DNA of 64,000 bases from Psychroserpens mesophilus (GTDB taxonomy: Bacteria; Bacteroidota; Bacteroidia; Flavobacteriales; Flavobacteriaceae), in the NCBI RefSeq assembly GCF_000826645.1, contig NZ_JXJP01000008.1:62001-126000 (forward strand), written 5' to 3'. Each line of letters begins with the position of its first letter. The stretch's first letter is position 1. Positions 8,314-16,565 of the stretch are shown piece after piece. The notes under the pieces are model-generated. The model worked only from the letters and a program-made list of their open reading frames with translations, was not told where the DNA came from and made no database searches. Position numbers and translations under genes: made by a program.

Positions 8314-9576
8314 ATGAACACAAACAAAATACAAAACGTTCAACCTGTTCAAAAACAAGATCGTATTCAATTCTTAGATGTCTTGAGAGGTATTGCTATT
8401 TTCTTTATTTTCAGTGCTAATATCGTGGTGTTTTCAGGTTTATTATTCTTTTCTGATGACGCTAAATATCCTGAAGCCATTCTTAGTTCAGATGTATATT
8501 TAGACTTTATAATGTTTACTTTAGTTGATGGGAAATTTTATTCTATTTTCTCCTTACTTTTTGGGATTGGTTGTGTTATTCAGTTCAACAATGTACAAAG
8601 TAAGAACAAACCGTTTGCTCCTTTTTTTAGACGACGTATGTTCTGGCTTCTAATAATAGGTTTAATTCATTTATGCTTATTCTGGCTAGGCGATATTTTA
8701 ACCTTATACGCTTTACTAGGATTTACTTTGATTTATTTCATTAAGGTTTCAAACAAAAAACTATTGATTTATGCTACGATTTTGATCTTATTTCCAATCG
8801 TCAACTGGTTGTTTGTACACTTTACAGACCTTAATTATGCTCAGATTTTCTTTAATACATCAGTTGCATATTATGAATTCTTCGGACTGCCATTAGCAGA
8901 ATGGAATGGATCCCATTTTCCTGATTTTCAAAAATTGGAATTGAATGAAAGACTAATAGATTTTTTCAAAATGAATATTGGTAATACGTTTGTTAGAATT
9001 GGTGCCATTTTAGAAGAAGGACGGATTTTCAAAGTTTTGGGGATTTTTCTCATCGGACTTTGGGCTGGAAGAAAAATATTGAATGAAAATCTATTAAACA
9101 ACTTAACACTTCTCAAAAAAATTGCGTTTTGGGGAATTCTCATCGGTTTACCAATAAGTATAATCAGAACTTATATAGAATTTTTTGGAGGTTCAGAAGC
9201 CTATTGGGATTTATTTAAAACCATTACTTATGCTTTAGGAACTGTGCCTCTAGCTATGGGATTAGCAAGCCTACTAGCATTATTATATTTTAAAAAGCCT
9301 TCATATTTTTCGGTATTTGCTCCAGTTGGAAAATTAGCACTGAGCAACTATCTTTTTCAAACCTTTATAGCTGTTATACTATTCTACGGAATTGGTTTCG
9401 GTTTCGCAGGAAAATTTGGATTCACAGTTGTAATGCTAATGTCCATTTGCATTTTTACAGTACAGGTAATCATGAGCAAGTTATGGCTTAAACACTTTAG
9501 ATTTGGTCCATTTGAATGGATTTGGAGACAGTTAACCTACAAAAAACGACTGAAACTATTACAAGACAAAATTTGA
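8314..9576 (+). CDS. DUF418 domain membrane protein (YeiB-like)
   Basis: The 420-residue protein has about ten membrane segments. It begins RIQFLDVLRGIAIFFIF and contains DGKFYSIFSLLFGIG and RRMFWLLIIGLIHL, the N-terminal signature shared by DUF418 proteins and the wider acyltransferase-3-like membrane group. The C-terminal half, with PVGKLALSNYLFQT and FGPFEWIWRQLTY, is the DUF418 domain proper. The biochemical role of DUF418 is not established. It follows the MBOAT gene by 21 bp, which supports a role in envelope modification in this operon, but that is context only. Confidence 0.88.
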   Translation: MNTNKIQNVQPVQKQDRIQFLDVLRGIAIFFIFSANIVVFSGLLFFSDDAKYPEAILSSDVYLDFIMFTLVDGKFYSIFSLLFGIGCVIQFNNVQSKNKPFAPFFRRRMFWLLIIGLIHLCLFWLGDILTLYALLGFTLIYFIKVSNKKLLIYATILILFPIVNWLFVHFTDLNYAQIFFNTSVAYYEFFGLPLAEWNGSHFPDFQKLELNERLIDFFKMNIGNTFVRIGAILEEGRIFKVLGIFLIGLWAGRKILNENLLNNLTLLKKIAFWGILIGLPISIIRTYIEFFGGSEAYWDLFKTITYALGTVPLAMGLASLLALLYFKKPSYFSVFAPVGKLALSNYLFQTFIAVILFYGIGFGFAGKFGFTVVMLMSICIFTVQVIMSKLWLKHFRFGPFEWIWRQLTYKKRLKLLQDKI

Positions 9577-9611
9577 TTGCGTAACACTTCTAAACTAAAA
9601 CATTTAATCTT

Positions 9612-9947
9612 ATGATTACAAAAATTGACCGCTGGACAAAACCTGAACTTCACATATATATTCTTCTACTATGTGCTAACGCAGATTCAAACGAAACTGA
9701 AGTTGAAATAGAAATGATTAAATCTAAAGTAGATCCAGAAACATTTGACAAAATCTACACAGAATTTAAATCAGATTCCGAAGACGTGCAGTTTGAAAAA
9801 ATAGATGATAACATTCAATGCCATGATTACAATAACATGGAACTGGCTAAATTTCGTCAGGAAATTCATGAGATATTTTTCAGCGATGGAAAATTCATGA
9901 TGATGGAACAGAATTTAAATCGCATATTAGACAATATTTTATACTAA
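9612..9947 (+). CDS. Small cytoplasmic helical protein, possibly TerB-like
   Basis: This protein has 111 residues with no signal peptide or membrane segment. It is predicted mainly helical, with LHIYILLLCANADSNETEVEIEMI near the start and FRQEIHEIFFSDGKFMMMEQNL near the end. The pattern of an early helix followed by an acidic D/E-rich turn resembles small TerB-like proteins, where paired acidic turns bind metal, but the similarity is weak. It lies between the DUF418 and APC permease genes (35 and 18 bp gaps), so it is probably co-transcribed. Function unknown. Confidence 0.55.
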   Translation: MITKIDRWTKPELHIYILLLCANADSNETEVEIEMIKSKVDPETFDKIYTEFKSDSEDVQFEKIDDNIQCHDYNNMELAKFRQEIHEIFFSDGKFMMMEQNLNRILDNILY

Positions 9948-9965
9948 GCTAACAACACTTAATAC

Positions 9966-11267
9966 ATGGAACAAGACGAAGGATTAAAACGAAGTATTGG
10001 TGTATTTGGCTTATCGGCTAATATTGTAAACATCATGATTGGCGCAGGTATCTTTGCATTACCAGCAATTATTACAGGCATAATGGGATCTGCTAGTATA
10101 TTTTCATACATTTTTTGTGGTATTCTAATAACCTTAATTGTCCTCTGTTTTGCCGAAGCTGGGACTAAAGTAAATAACACAGGTGGTCCTTACACCTACA
10201 TTGAAACCGCTTTTGGAGATTATGCTGGATTCATTGCAGGTGTTTTTGCTTCTGGTAGTAATATGATAGCAAGCGCAGCAGTAGCAAATGCTCTTGTAAA
10301 TATTTTAATGACTCTCCATCCTGTTTTTGAATTGCCTTGGGTTCGTATAAGCTTTCTTTTCATAATGTATTTTAGTTTTGCTTTTATTAATATTAAGGGT
10401 GTTAAACAAGGAATTGGTTTAATAAAACTTAATACCATTTTAAAAGTAAGTCCGTTACTTATTTTAGTCATTTTTGGATTAAGTCAAATATCAACAGATA
10501 ATCTTCATATTGAAACCTTACCTGAATTAAGTCAGCTAGGAGAATCATCACTCATCTTATTTTTTGCATTTTTAGGTTGTGAAACCGGATTGATCGTTGG
10601 TGGTGAAATCAAGAATCCAAAACGAACCATTCCTCGTGCTATTTTAATAAGTATTGGTTCTGTTGTTGTACTGTACATCCTTATTCAAACGGTTTGCCAA
10701 GGTATTCTTGGTGATGCATTAGCAAATTATAAAGCAGCTCCTTTAGCTGAAACTGCCAAAGTTATTTTAGGTCCTTTTGGATTTATTCTATTAATCATTG
10801 GTGCAGCAGTTTCTATGTTTGGAAATATTAGTGGTGATGTATTAAACTCACCAAGAATTTTATTTGCATTATCTAGAGATAACGTCATTCCTATTAAACA
10901 ATTATCTAAAGTTCATTCAAAATTTGCCACACCTCATATTGCCATTATCACACATACACTTATTACTTTTGTTTTGGCTGTAACTGGTAGTTTTGAGCAA
11001 CTGGTTATTCTTGCTACTGCTTCTCTACTTTTACTTTACTTAGGAGTTGCTTGTTCGGTTATAAAATTACGAAAAACTCACAACGCTGAACCTGGTGAAT
11101 TTAAAATACCTGGAGGAAAACTAGTACCTTTATTATCTATTGGAATTATCGTTTATTTTCTATCGAATTTAACATTGAAAGAAATCATAGGTACAGGAAT
11201 TTTCATAGCAGTACTTTCGATTCTTTTCATTATCATTACCAAGATGAAATCTAAAATGAATGATTAA
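9966..11267 (+). CDS. APC family amino acid permease
   Basis: The 433-residue protein has about 12 membrane segments. Segment 1 has the APC substrate-binding motif IMIGAGIFALP, and TM3 begins after AGTKVNNTGGPYTYIETAFG, a typical amino acid-polyamine-organocation (APC) signature. FFAFLGCETGLIVGGEIKNPKRTIPRAI is the conserved TM6 region and loop. The specific amino acid cannot be predicted. Length and topology fit the family. The gene ends the tightly packed plus-strand run that began at 3034. A 66-bp palindromic repeat element lies downstream at 11316. Confidence 0.9.
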   Translation: MEQDEGLKRSIGVFGLSANIVNIMIGAGIFALPAIITGIMGSASIFSYIFCGILITLIVLCFAEAGTKVNNTGGPYTYIETAFGDYAGFIAGVFASGSNMIASAAVANALVNILMTLHPVFELPWVRISFLFIMYFSFAFINIKGVKQGIGLIKLNTILKVSPLLILVIFGLSQISTDNLHIETLPELSQLGESSLILFFAFLGCETGLIVGGEIKNPKRTIPRAILISIGSVVVLYILIQTVCQGILGDALANYKAAPLAETAKVILGPFGFILLIIGAAVSMFGNISGDVLNSPRILFALSRDNVIPIKQLSKVHSKFATPHIAIITHTLITFVLAVTGSFEQLVILATASLLLLYLGVACSVIKLRKTHNAEPGEFKIPGGKLVPLLSIGIIVYFLSNLTLKEIIGTGIFIAVLSILFIIITKMKSKMND

Positions 11268-11315
11268 ATCCATAACAAATACTCGTAAAAACGTATTAGA
11301 TAAAAATGAATTATT

Positions 11316-11381
11316 TTGTCATTTCGCACGTGATGTGGAATCCAATTTTAATGAGATCCTGAAACAAATTCAGGGCGACAA
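11316..11381. repeat. Flavobacterial-type palindromic intergenic repeat
   Basis: The element is bounded by TTGTC (11316-11320) and GACAA (11377-11381). It contains an inner dyad CCTGAA-ACAAA-TTCAGG (11358-11374). Its wording (GTCATTTCGCAC..., ...CCTGAAACAAATTCAGGGCGAC) is that of a short repeat common between genes in Flavobacteriia. Related copies in this window are at 48197, 55437-55588 and 57539. It lies between the APC permease and DUF6090 genes. Confidence 0.7.
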
Positions 11382-11392
11382 TACTTTTTAAT

Positions 11393-12139
11393 ATGATTAA
11401 GTTCTTCAGACACATTCGTCAAAATTTACTCATGGAAAACAAAACCTCCAAATACTTCAAATACGCCATTGGTGAAATTGTTCTGGTTGTCATTGGAATT
11501 TTAATTGCGCTTCAGATTAACACCTGGAATAAGCAAAATGAGGAACATGAATTAGAACTTAAAATACTTCAAGAAATACGAGTAAATCTAAATCTGGATC
11601 TGAATGAAATTCAGGAAGATATCGAAATAATGGCTGATATTAATGCAGCTTGTGATGACGTAAATACTTATTTAAGAACTCAAGAAAGTCCTTCCGAGAA
11701 ATTCTTTAATAATGCTGCTATACTTAGAGTAACACCTCATTTTGACCCAAATACCAGTGGTTACGGACTTTTAGTTTCAAAAGGAATCGGAATCATTTCT
11801 AGTGATAGTTTAAGAAATGATATATCATTACACTATGAAAGACTCTATAGCTATTACAAGCGTTATGAAGAAGAACGTTTACGGTTTCATGCCTTACATA
11901 GCGAACCAAAGCTAATACAACATTTCACGCCTCTTTATGATGAAACTCAAAAGTATTACTTAAAACACAAAATTTCTCAAGAAGGTTTTAATATCCTAAA
12001 AAAAGATTCAGCATTTACTAAAGTTATTTCAGCAATAGCGTATGAAAATTCTAGCGTTAAAAACAGAGCAGAACGCGTAGAGAAGAGTATATTGTCACTA
12101 ATTAAATCGCTTGATAATGAAATTAAGTCCTTACAATAG
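11393..12139 (+). CDS. DUF6090 family protein
   Basis: The 248-residue protein starts MIKFFRHIRQNLLMEN and continues KYFKYAIGEIVLVVIGILIA followed by LQINTWN. This is the near-invariant N-terminal membrane anchor of the DUF6090 family, which is abundant in Flavobacteriaceae and often has many paralogues per genome. The rest is charged and predicted helical and coiled, and likely faces the periplasm. No enzyme motif is seen. The start at 11393 matches the family start exactly. The function of the family is unknown. Confidence 0.88.
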   Translation: MIKFFRHIRQNLLMENKTSKYFKYAIGEIVLVVIGILIALQINTWNKQNEEHELELKILQEIRVNLNLDLNEIQEDIEIMADINAACDDVNTYLRTQESPSEKFFNNAAILRVTPHFDPNTSGYGLLVSKGIGIISSDSLRNDISLHYERLYSYYKRYEEERLRFHALHSEPKLIQHFTPLYDETQKYYLKHKISQEGFNILKKDSAFTKVISAIAYENSSVKNRAERVEKSILSLIKSLDNEIKSLQ

Positions 12140-12146
12140 TCAATAT

Positions 12147-12539
12147 ATGCACAGAATAAATAGTAAGTTCCCTTTTAAAATTGTAAGTCCAATTATTCTC
12201 CTATTACTTTTATGTAATTGTAAAAACAACCATCAACTGCCTGATCCGGTTGAAGCTGGATGGAATAATCAGGTAATTTGTGAAGTCATTGAAGATAACG
12301 ACAAACTAAGAACACTTCAATGTACTTTCCCACCTGGTGTTGGTCACGAACGTCATTACCACAAAGCCCATTATGGCTATACAGTTGCTGGAAGTACATT
12401 TAGAATTAAAGATACTTCTGGAACTCGAGAGGTCAATGTACCTACGGGATATTCATTTTACAACGACAAAATTGAGTGGCATGAAGTTTTGAATATTGGT
12501 GATAGTACTGCAGTTTTTTTAATTGTTGAACCAAAATAG
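12147..12539 (+). CDS. Cupin-domain lipoprotein
   Basis: The start at the ATG 12147 (130 residues) is chosen because it lies just after the DUF6090 stop. An in-frame ATG at 12111 would overlap that gene. A hydrophobic segment ending LLLLCNC suggests lipid attachment, although the lipobox is not ideal. The mature protein is a single cupin barrel with FPPGVGHERHYHKAHYGYTV (metal-ligand histidines of cupin motif 1) and GYSFYNDKIEWHEVLNIGDS (motif 2, one histidine). It probably binds a metal and a small ligand in the periplasm. Substrate unknown. Confidence 0.75.
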   Translation: MHRINSKFPFKIVSPIILLLLLCNCKNNHQLPDPVEAGWNNQVICEVIEDNDKLRTLQCTFPPGVGHERHYHKAHYGYTVAGSTFRIKDTSGTREVNVPTGYSFYNDKIEWHEVLNIGDSTAVFLIVEPK

Positions 12540-12634
12540 CCGTACTGCTATGGACTCAAAATCACAATTCTTGTTAAATTTAACAGTAGCAACATCTGTT
12601 TTCATAATTTCGTGACTTATTCAATGTTGATGTT

Positions 12635-12763
12635 ATGAATGGATTTGATATTGTAATGGTCATTGCCATTATACTTTTTGCAAGATTAGGTGTTCGCTTA
12701 GTAACCGGTTATATTAAAATGCGAAAAGCGTCTGAAAATGAAGAAGAAAAAACGAAAGAATAA
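12635..12763 (+). CDS. 42-residue single-span membrane protein
   Basis: An ATG at 12635 opens 42 codons ending in TAA at 12761-12763. The peptide has one hydrophobic segment (residues 4-24, IVMVIAIILFARLGVRLVTG) and a highly charged tail (KASENEEEKTKE). This is the pattern of a real small inner-membrane protein with a cytoplasmic tail. It occupies most of an otherwise empty gap between the cupin and M23 genes. No family is recognised. The codon use and composition are convincing but there is no homology evidence available here. Confidence 0.5.
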   Translation: MNGFDIVMVIAIILFARLGVRLVTGYIKMRKASENEEEKTKE

Positions 12764-12817
12764 TTAATTTTCTCATTAAAAAATGTAACATTTTAGGAGG
12801 ACAATCATCTTAAATAT

Positions 12818-13624
12818 ATGAAACATTTGATTTTAACACTTGCAATCCTTCTTTTCATTCAATACACTAATGCTCAAGAAATCAAACGAATACAAGCTAT
12901 TCAAAATGATTCATTATATATAGACCTTACCAATAGTCTTTTTGCTCCAATAGAAATACAGTTTACTGTTTTAGATTCTACGAAATCATTTCTCAAATGT
13001 AATCCTTACGGTCTTTTAAAGGTAGGTGATACTTTAAAACGAGCTTTAGTTATTCCTCTTGAAAAAGTTGAAGATACTGGAAAAGTTAACTTTAGGACCT
13101 ATCTCGATTATAACATCACTTTTGGCGTTCCAAATGAAACTTATGATACTGACTTTAAATATGAACTACCTTTTAAAAAAGGAAAACGCTATAAAGTCAT
13201 TCAAAGTTTTGGAGGTAAATTTTCCCATAACAAAAGCCATTCAAAATATGCAATTGATTTTGGCTTACCCATAGGCGATACAATTACAGCTGCCAGAAGA
13301 GGAAAAGTCTATTTTGTGAAAGAAGATTCCAAAGAGCACTGCAGAACTATAAAATGTATTGATATGGCTAATAAAATCTATATCATACATGATGATGGTA
13401 CAATGGCACATTATGTGCATTTAGATTTTGAAGGCGCTCTGGTAGAGGTTGGAGATACTGTTGAAGCAAATCAACCTATTGGCATTTCAGGCATGACAGG
13501 TTTTACAACCATTCCTCATCTACATTTTGTTTTATATAAAGCTCGAAGTGTGTCTATACCTTTTACGTTTAAAGGCATAAAACATAAGAAATTAAAGCAG
13601 GGAAAATACTACAGAAATAATTAA
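12818..13624 (+). CDS. Secreted M23 family metallopeptidase
   Basis: The 268-residue protein has a signal peptide ending near YTNAQ. A beta-rich N-terminal half is followed by a LytM/M23 domain. Visible zinc-site elements are HSKYAIDFGLPIG (the HxxxD-type motif) and HLHF near the C-terminus (the HxH motif), with GISGMTGFTTIPHLHF between them as in active enzymes. M23 enzymes cut peptidoglycan cross-links or peptides in the periplasm. An AGGAGG-like ribosome site (ttaggaggac) lies about 20 bp upstream of the ATG. The gene converges with the DinB-like gene 1 bp beyond its stop. Confidence 0.88.
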   Translation: MKHLILTLAILLFIQYTNAQEIKRIQAIQNDSLYIDLTNSLFAPIEIQFTVLDSTKSFLKCNPYGLLKVGDTLKRALVIPLEKVEDTGKVNFRTYLDYNITFGVPNETYDTDFKYELPFKKGKRYKVIQSFGGKFSHNKSHSKYAIDFGLPIGDTITAARRGKVYFVKEDSKEHCRTIKCIDMANKIYIIHDDGTMAHYVHLDFEGALVEVGDTVEANQPIGISGMTGFTTIPHLHFVLYKARSVSIPFTFKGIKHKKLKQGKYYRNN

Positions 13625-13625
13625 A

Positions 13626-14201
13626 CTAGTCCTTTACTGTACCACTAAAATGACTCACCTTAGGATTAATGGCGTTTCCAGAACTTCTTCGGAATGATGC
13701 TAACTGACCACAATGCCAAATAGCATCAGCTATCGGACCGTTAATTTGATTCCAAAATGGTACTTCTCGTTCACCAAAAATAATTTTGAATTGCGATATA
13801 TCGTCACTTGCTCTTAAAATATCAGCAGCAGTCTTCAGATTTTTTAAGGTTTGTTCTCGTTTTTGCTCATAGGACAATTTAGAATTATCAATTTTACCAT
13901 TTGCTTTCTTTAAAGTAGCATTGACAATAATGTAAGACAACTCTAAAATATGGTCTATCGTTTCGGCTGTAGTACGAACATCTTCACTGGGTTGAAATTC
14001 TAAATCTTTTTCAGACAAACCTTCGCTTGCCCAGTAAAACCGAAATCCGAGAGCATCTACCATTCTTGCTGCAACGGTTCCAGCAGTAAAGGTTTCAGAA
14101 TATTCTGGAATTTCGTAATATGGCAAACGTTCTTCTGAAATATTTTGTGCAGTAAGTGTTGCTGAAATTATTAGAAAAAATAAGACTACAAATTGTTTCA
14201 T
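13626..14201 (-). CDS. Exported DinB-superfamily protein
   Basis: The 191-residue protein begins with a signal peptide (MKQFVVLFFLIISATLTAQ), unusual for DinB-like proteins, which are mostly cytoplasmic. The four-helix DinB fold is suggested by AARMVDALGFRFYWASEGL, TAETIDHILELSYIIVNAT and PIADAIWHCGQLASFRRSSG. The histidines of IDHILEL and IWHCGQL sit at the usual metal-ligand places. Its start is 3 bp after the stop of the M28 peptidase gene, so the two are co-transcribed. The role is unknown; DinB-like proteins include thiol-dependent transferases. Confidence 0.72.
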   Translation of the reverse strand: MKQFVVLFFLIISATLTAQNISEERLPYYEIPEYSETFTAGTVAARMVDALGFRFYWASEGLSEKDLEFQPSEDVRTTAETIDHILELSYIIVNATLKKANGKIDNSKLSYEQKREQTLKNLKTAADILRASDDISQFKIIFGEREVPFWNQINGPIADAIWHCGQLASFRRSSGNAINPKVSHFSGTVKD

Positions 14202-14204
14202 AAC

Positions 14205-15608
14205 TTAATCTTTAATTCCAGAATCATTAGTAATTGTATCAGTTCCGTATTTATCAATCAAATAAATTAAAGCTGTCATAGATGCAGTACCAAGTTCTAG
14301 TTCCCGTTTATTCACATGTTCAAAAGTATCATTCGCAGCATGATGATGATCAAAATAACGTTGTGAATCTGGACGTAAGCCAGCCAAGACGATGTTATCA
14401 TTTTTTAACGGACCAATATCTGCGCCACTATAACCTTCTTCAAAATAATGAATCAAATAGGGTTTAAATAACGATCTCCAACTCTGAACTTTAGTCAGAA
14501 AAGCTTCACTAGATTGAAAACTAAAACCTCTAGGAGTAAATCCTCCCGAATCACTTTCTAAGGCAAAAATATGATTCTCCCCTTGTTGTTTCGCTACCTC
14601 AGCATACTTTCTTCCGCCACGCAATCCGTTTTCTTCATTCATAAACAACACAGCACGAATGGTTCTTTTAGGACGAATTCCACTTTCTTTTAATAAACGA
14701 AGCACATCCATAGACTGCACTACTCCTGCTCCATCATCATGAGAACCATCTCCTAAATCCCATGAATCTAGATGACCTCCAACCACAATAATTTCATCTG
14801 GAAACTCACTTCCCGTAATTTCTCCAATAACATTATAAGACTGCACATCCTCTAATTGCTTACAACTCTGACTGAAATACAATTTGATATTTTTATCAAG
14901 TGCTAACATTCCGCTAAGTAGTTCAGCGTCGTTAGTACTTATTGCTGCAGAAGGAATACGTTGAGAGTTTGGTAAATCACCATAACTCATACTTCCTGTA
15001 TGTGGAAAATCGTCTAATCTTAAATTTAAAGAACGCACAATAACACCTACTGCGCCATACTTTGCAGCTTCTCTAGCACCAGAATAACGTTCACTTGAAC
15101 ATCCTCCATATGCATCAAATGTATTGATTAAATTAGCCTGCATTGGTCGGTTAATAAACACGATTTTTCCTTTGATTTTCGCTTCCCCTATGGCTTCTAA
15201 GTCTTTATAAGTAGCCACTTCAATCAAGTTGGCCTTTACTCCTCCTGAAGGCGTTGAAACCGATCCACCTAGTGCACAAATATTTACACTAGTTGTTTTT
15301 CCAGGTGAGGTTTCTATATAAGCAAATTCAGGAGTTCCTCTCACCCAACGTGGCACCATGACTGGCTGAAGCCAAACTTTATCAAGACCTAATTTTTCAA
15401 ATTCTTCTTTAGTATATGCAACAGCTCGTTCTGCATTTAATGAACCCGATAGTCGTCCGCCAATTTCATTAGATAAATGATCTAACCATTGGTAACTCAT
15501 TCCGTTAGTTAAAGAATTATCATAAATTTTTTTTAGATTTTCAGCATCAGTTTGTGCTGAAATTTGGAAAGTAACTGCAATAGAAAATAATAGAATGATG
15601 CGCTTCAT
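14205..15608 (-). CDS. Secreted M28 family metallopeptidase with PA domain
   Basis: The 467-residue protein has a signal peptide ending at ISAQ. A PA-like insert (about residues 110-250) is followed by the M28 catalytic core. Co-catalytic zinc ligands are visible in order: GGHLDSWD (His, with catalytic Asp), SHDDGAG (bridging Asp), NEENGLRGG (catalytic Glu and ligand Glu), ESDSGG (Asp), and HHHAANDTFEHV (final His). This matches aminopeptidases and carboxypeptidases of M28. It should act in the periplasm or outside. It lies upstream of the DinB-like gene by 3 bp. Confidence 0.92.
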   Translation of the reverse strand: MKRIILLFSIAVTFQISAQTDAENLKKIYDNSLTNGMSYQWLDHLSNEIGGRLSGSLNAERAVAYTKEEFEKLGLDKVWLQPVMVPRWVRGTPEFAYIETSPGKTTSVNICALGGSVSTPSGGVKANLIEVATYKDLEAIGEAKIKGKIVFINRPMQANLINTFDAYGGCSSERYSGAREAAKYGAVGVIVRSLNLRLDDFPHTGSMSYGDLPNSQRIPSAAISTNDAELLSGMLALDKNIKLYFSQSCKQLEDVQSYNVIGEITGSEFPDEIIVVGGHLDSWDLGDGSHDDGAGVVQSMDVLRLLKESGIRPKRTIRAVLFMNEENGLRGGRKYAEVAKQQGENHIFALESDSGGFTPRGFSFQSSEAFLTKVQSWRSLFKPYLIHYFEEGYSGADIGPLKNDNIVLAGLRPDSQRYFDHHHAANDTFEHVNKRELELGTASMTALIYLIDKYGTDTITNDSGIKD

Positions 15609-15677
15609 AGAAATATTTTAATCGAAGCTAAATATACTATTTAAAATGTTGGAGATTTATAAAGAAATCTTAAAATA

Positions 15678-16556
15678 CTACTCGTTTTCAAGTTGTTTTA
15701 AATAAACATCCAGATTTGCTTTAACCTCATCATCAAGTTCTGGTTCTTTAATATCCTTAAAAGTTTTTAAAGTATCAAGTAAGGTTCGTGCCAAAATATA
15801 TCTGGCTGTTGGTTTATCATCAGCCGGAATCGTAAACCAAGGTGCATGTGGCTTAGAAGTTCGGTTGATGGCATCTTCATAGCAGTCTTGATATTCATCC
15901 CAAAGTTTTCGTTCTTTTAAATCGCCTGGAGAAAATTTCCAGTTTTTATTAGGCTTTTCAAGACGTCGAATGAGACGATTTTTTTGTTCCTCTTTAGACA
16001 AGTGCAAAAAGAATTTAAAAACAATAGTTCCATTTTGCGCAATGTGCTTTTCAAAATTATTGATTTGCTCAAAACGCTCATTCCAGAAGCTCTCATCTAT
16101 ATCTTCTACAGAATTGATATGCGGTAAGTATTCACCAAGAATATATTCGGGATGTACTCGAGTTACCAGTACATTTTCATAATGTGTTCTATTAAATACA
16201 CCAAATTTGCCACGTGCTGGAAGCGCTATATAATGTCGCCATAAATAATCGTGTTTTTTTTCAATTTCTGTTGGAACTTTAAAACTGTGCACCACAACAC
16301 CTCTAGCATTAAGTTCTTTAAAAACTTCACGTATTAAGCTATCTTTTCCAGCAGTATCCATGCCTTGAATACAAATAAGAACTGCGTATTTTCCATGCGC
16401 ATACATGGCATTTTGAATCTTAGCCAAATCTTTGCAGACGTCTTCAAGTGCACTTTCTATGTCTTTTTTATCTGCTTCTAAATCGAAGATCGTTGAGACC
16501 TTATCCAATTGAATGGGCTTGGTAACCTTGAAGTCATTTACATTAATTTCTTTCAT
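15678..16556 (-). CDS. Polyphosphate kinase 2 family phosphotransferase
   Basis: The ATG at 16556 (292 residues) is preferred to a GTG two codons earlier. Walker A is CIQGMDTAGKDSLIREVF and the lid and Walker B region is FGVFNRTHYENVLVTRVHPE, both diagnostic of PPK2 enzymes. KFFLHLSKEEQKNRLIRRL and PADDKPTARYILARTLLD complete the single domain. PPK2 enzymes move phosphate between polyphosphate and nucleotides; which nucleotides cannot be read here. It is the last gene of a six-gene run with a sigma-54 regulator 9 bp upstream, suggesting stress-linked control. Confidence 0.9.
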   Translation of the reverse strand: MKEINVNDFKVTKPIQLDKVSTIFDLEADKKDIESALEDVCKDLAKIQNAMYAHGKYAVLICIQGMDTAGKDSLIREVFKELNARGVVVHSFKVPTEIEKKHDYLWRHYIALPARGKFGVFNRTHYENVLVTRVHPEYILGEYLPHINSVEDIDESFWNERFEQINNFEKHIAQNGTIVFKFFLHLSKEEQKNRLIRRLEKPNKNWKFSPGDLKERKLWDEYQDCYEDAINRTSKPHAPWFTIPADDKPTARYILARTLLDTLKTFKDIKEPELDDEVKANLDVYLKQLENE

Positions 16557-16565
16557 AATCACTAA

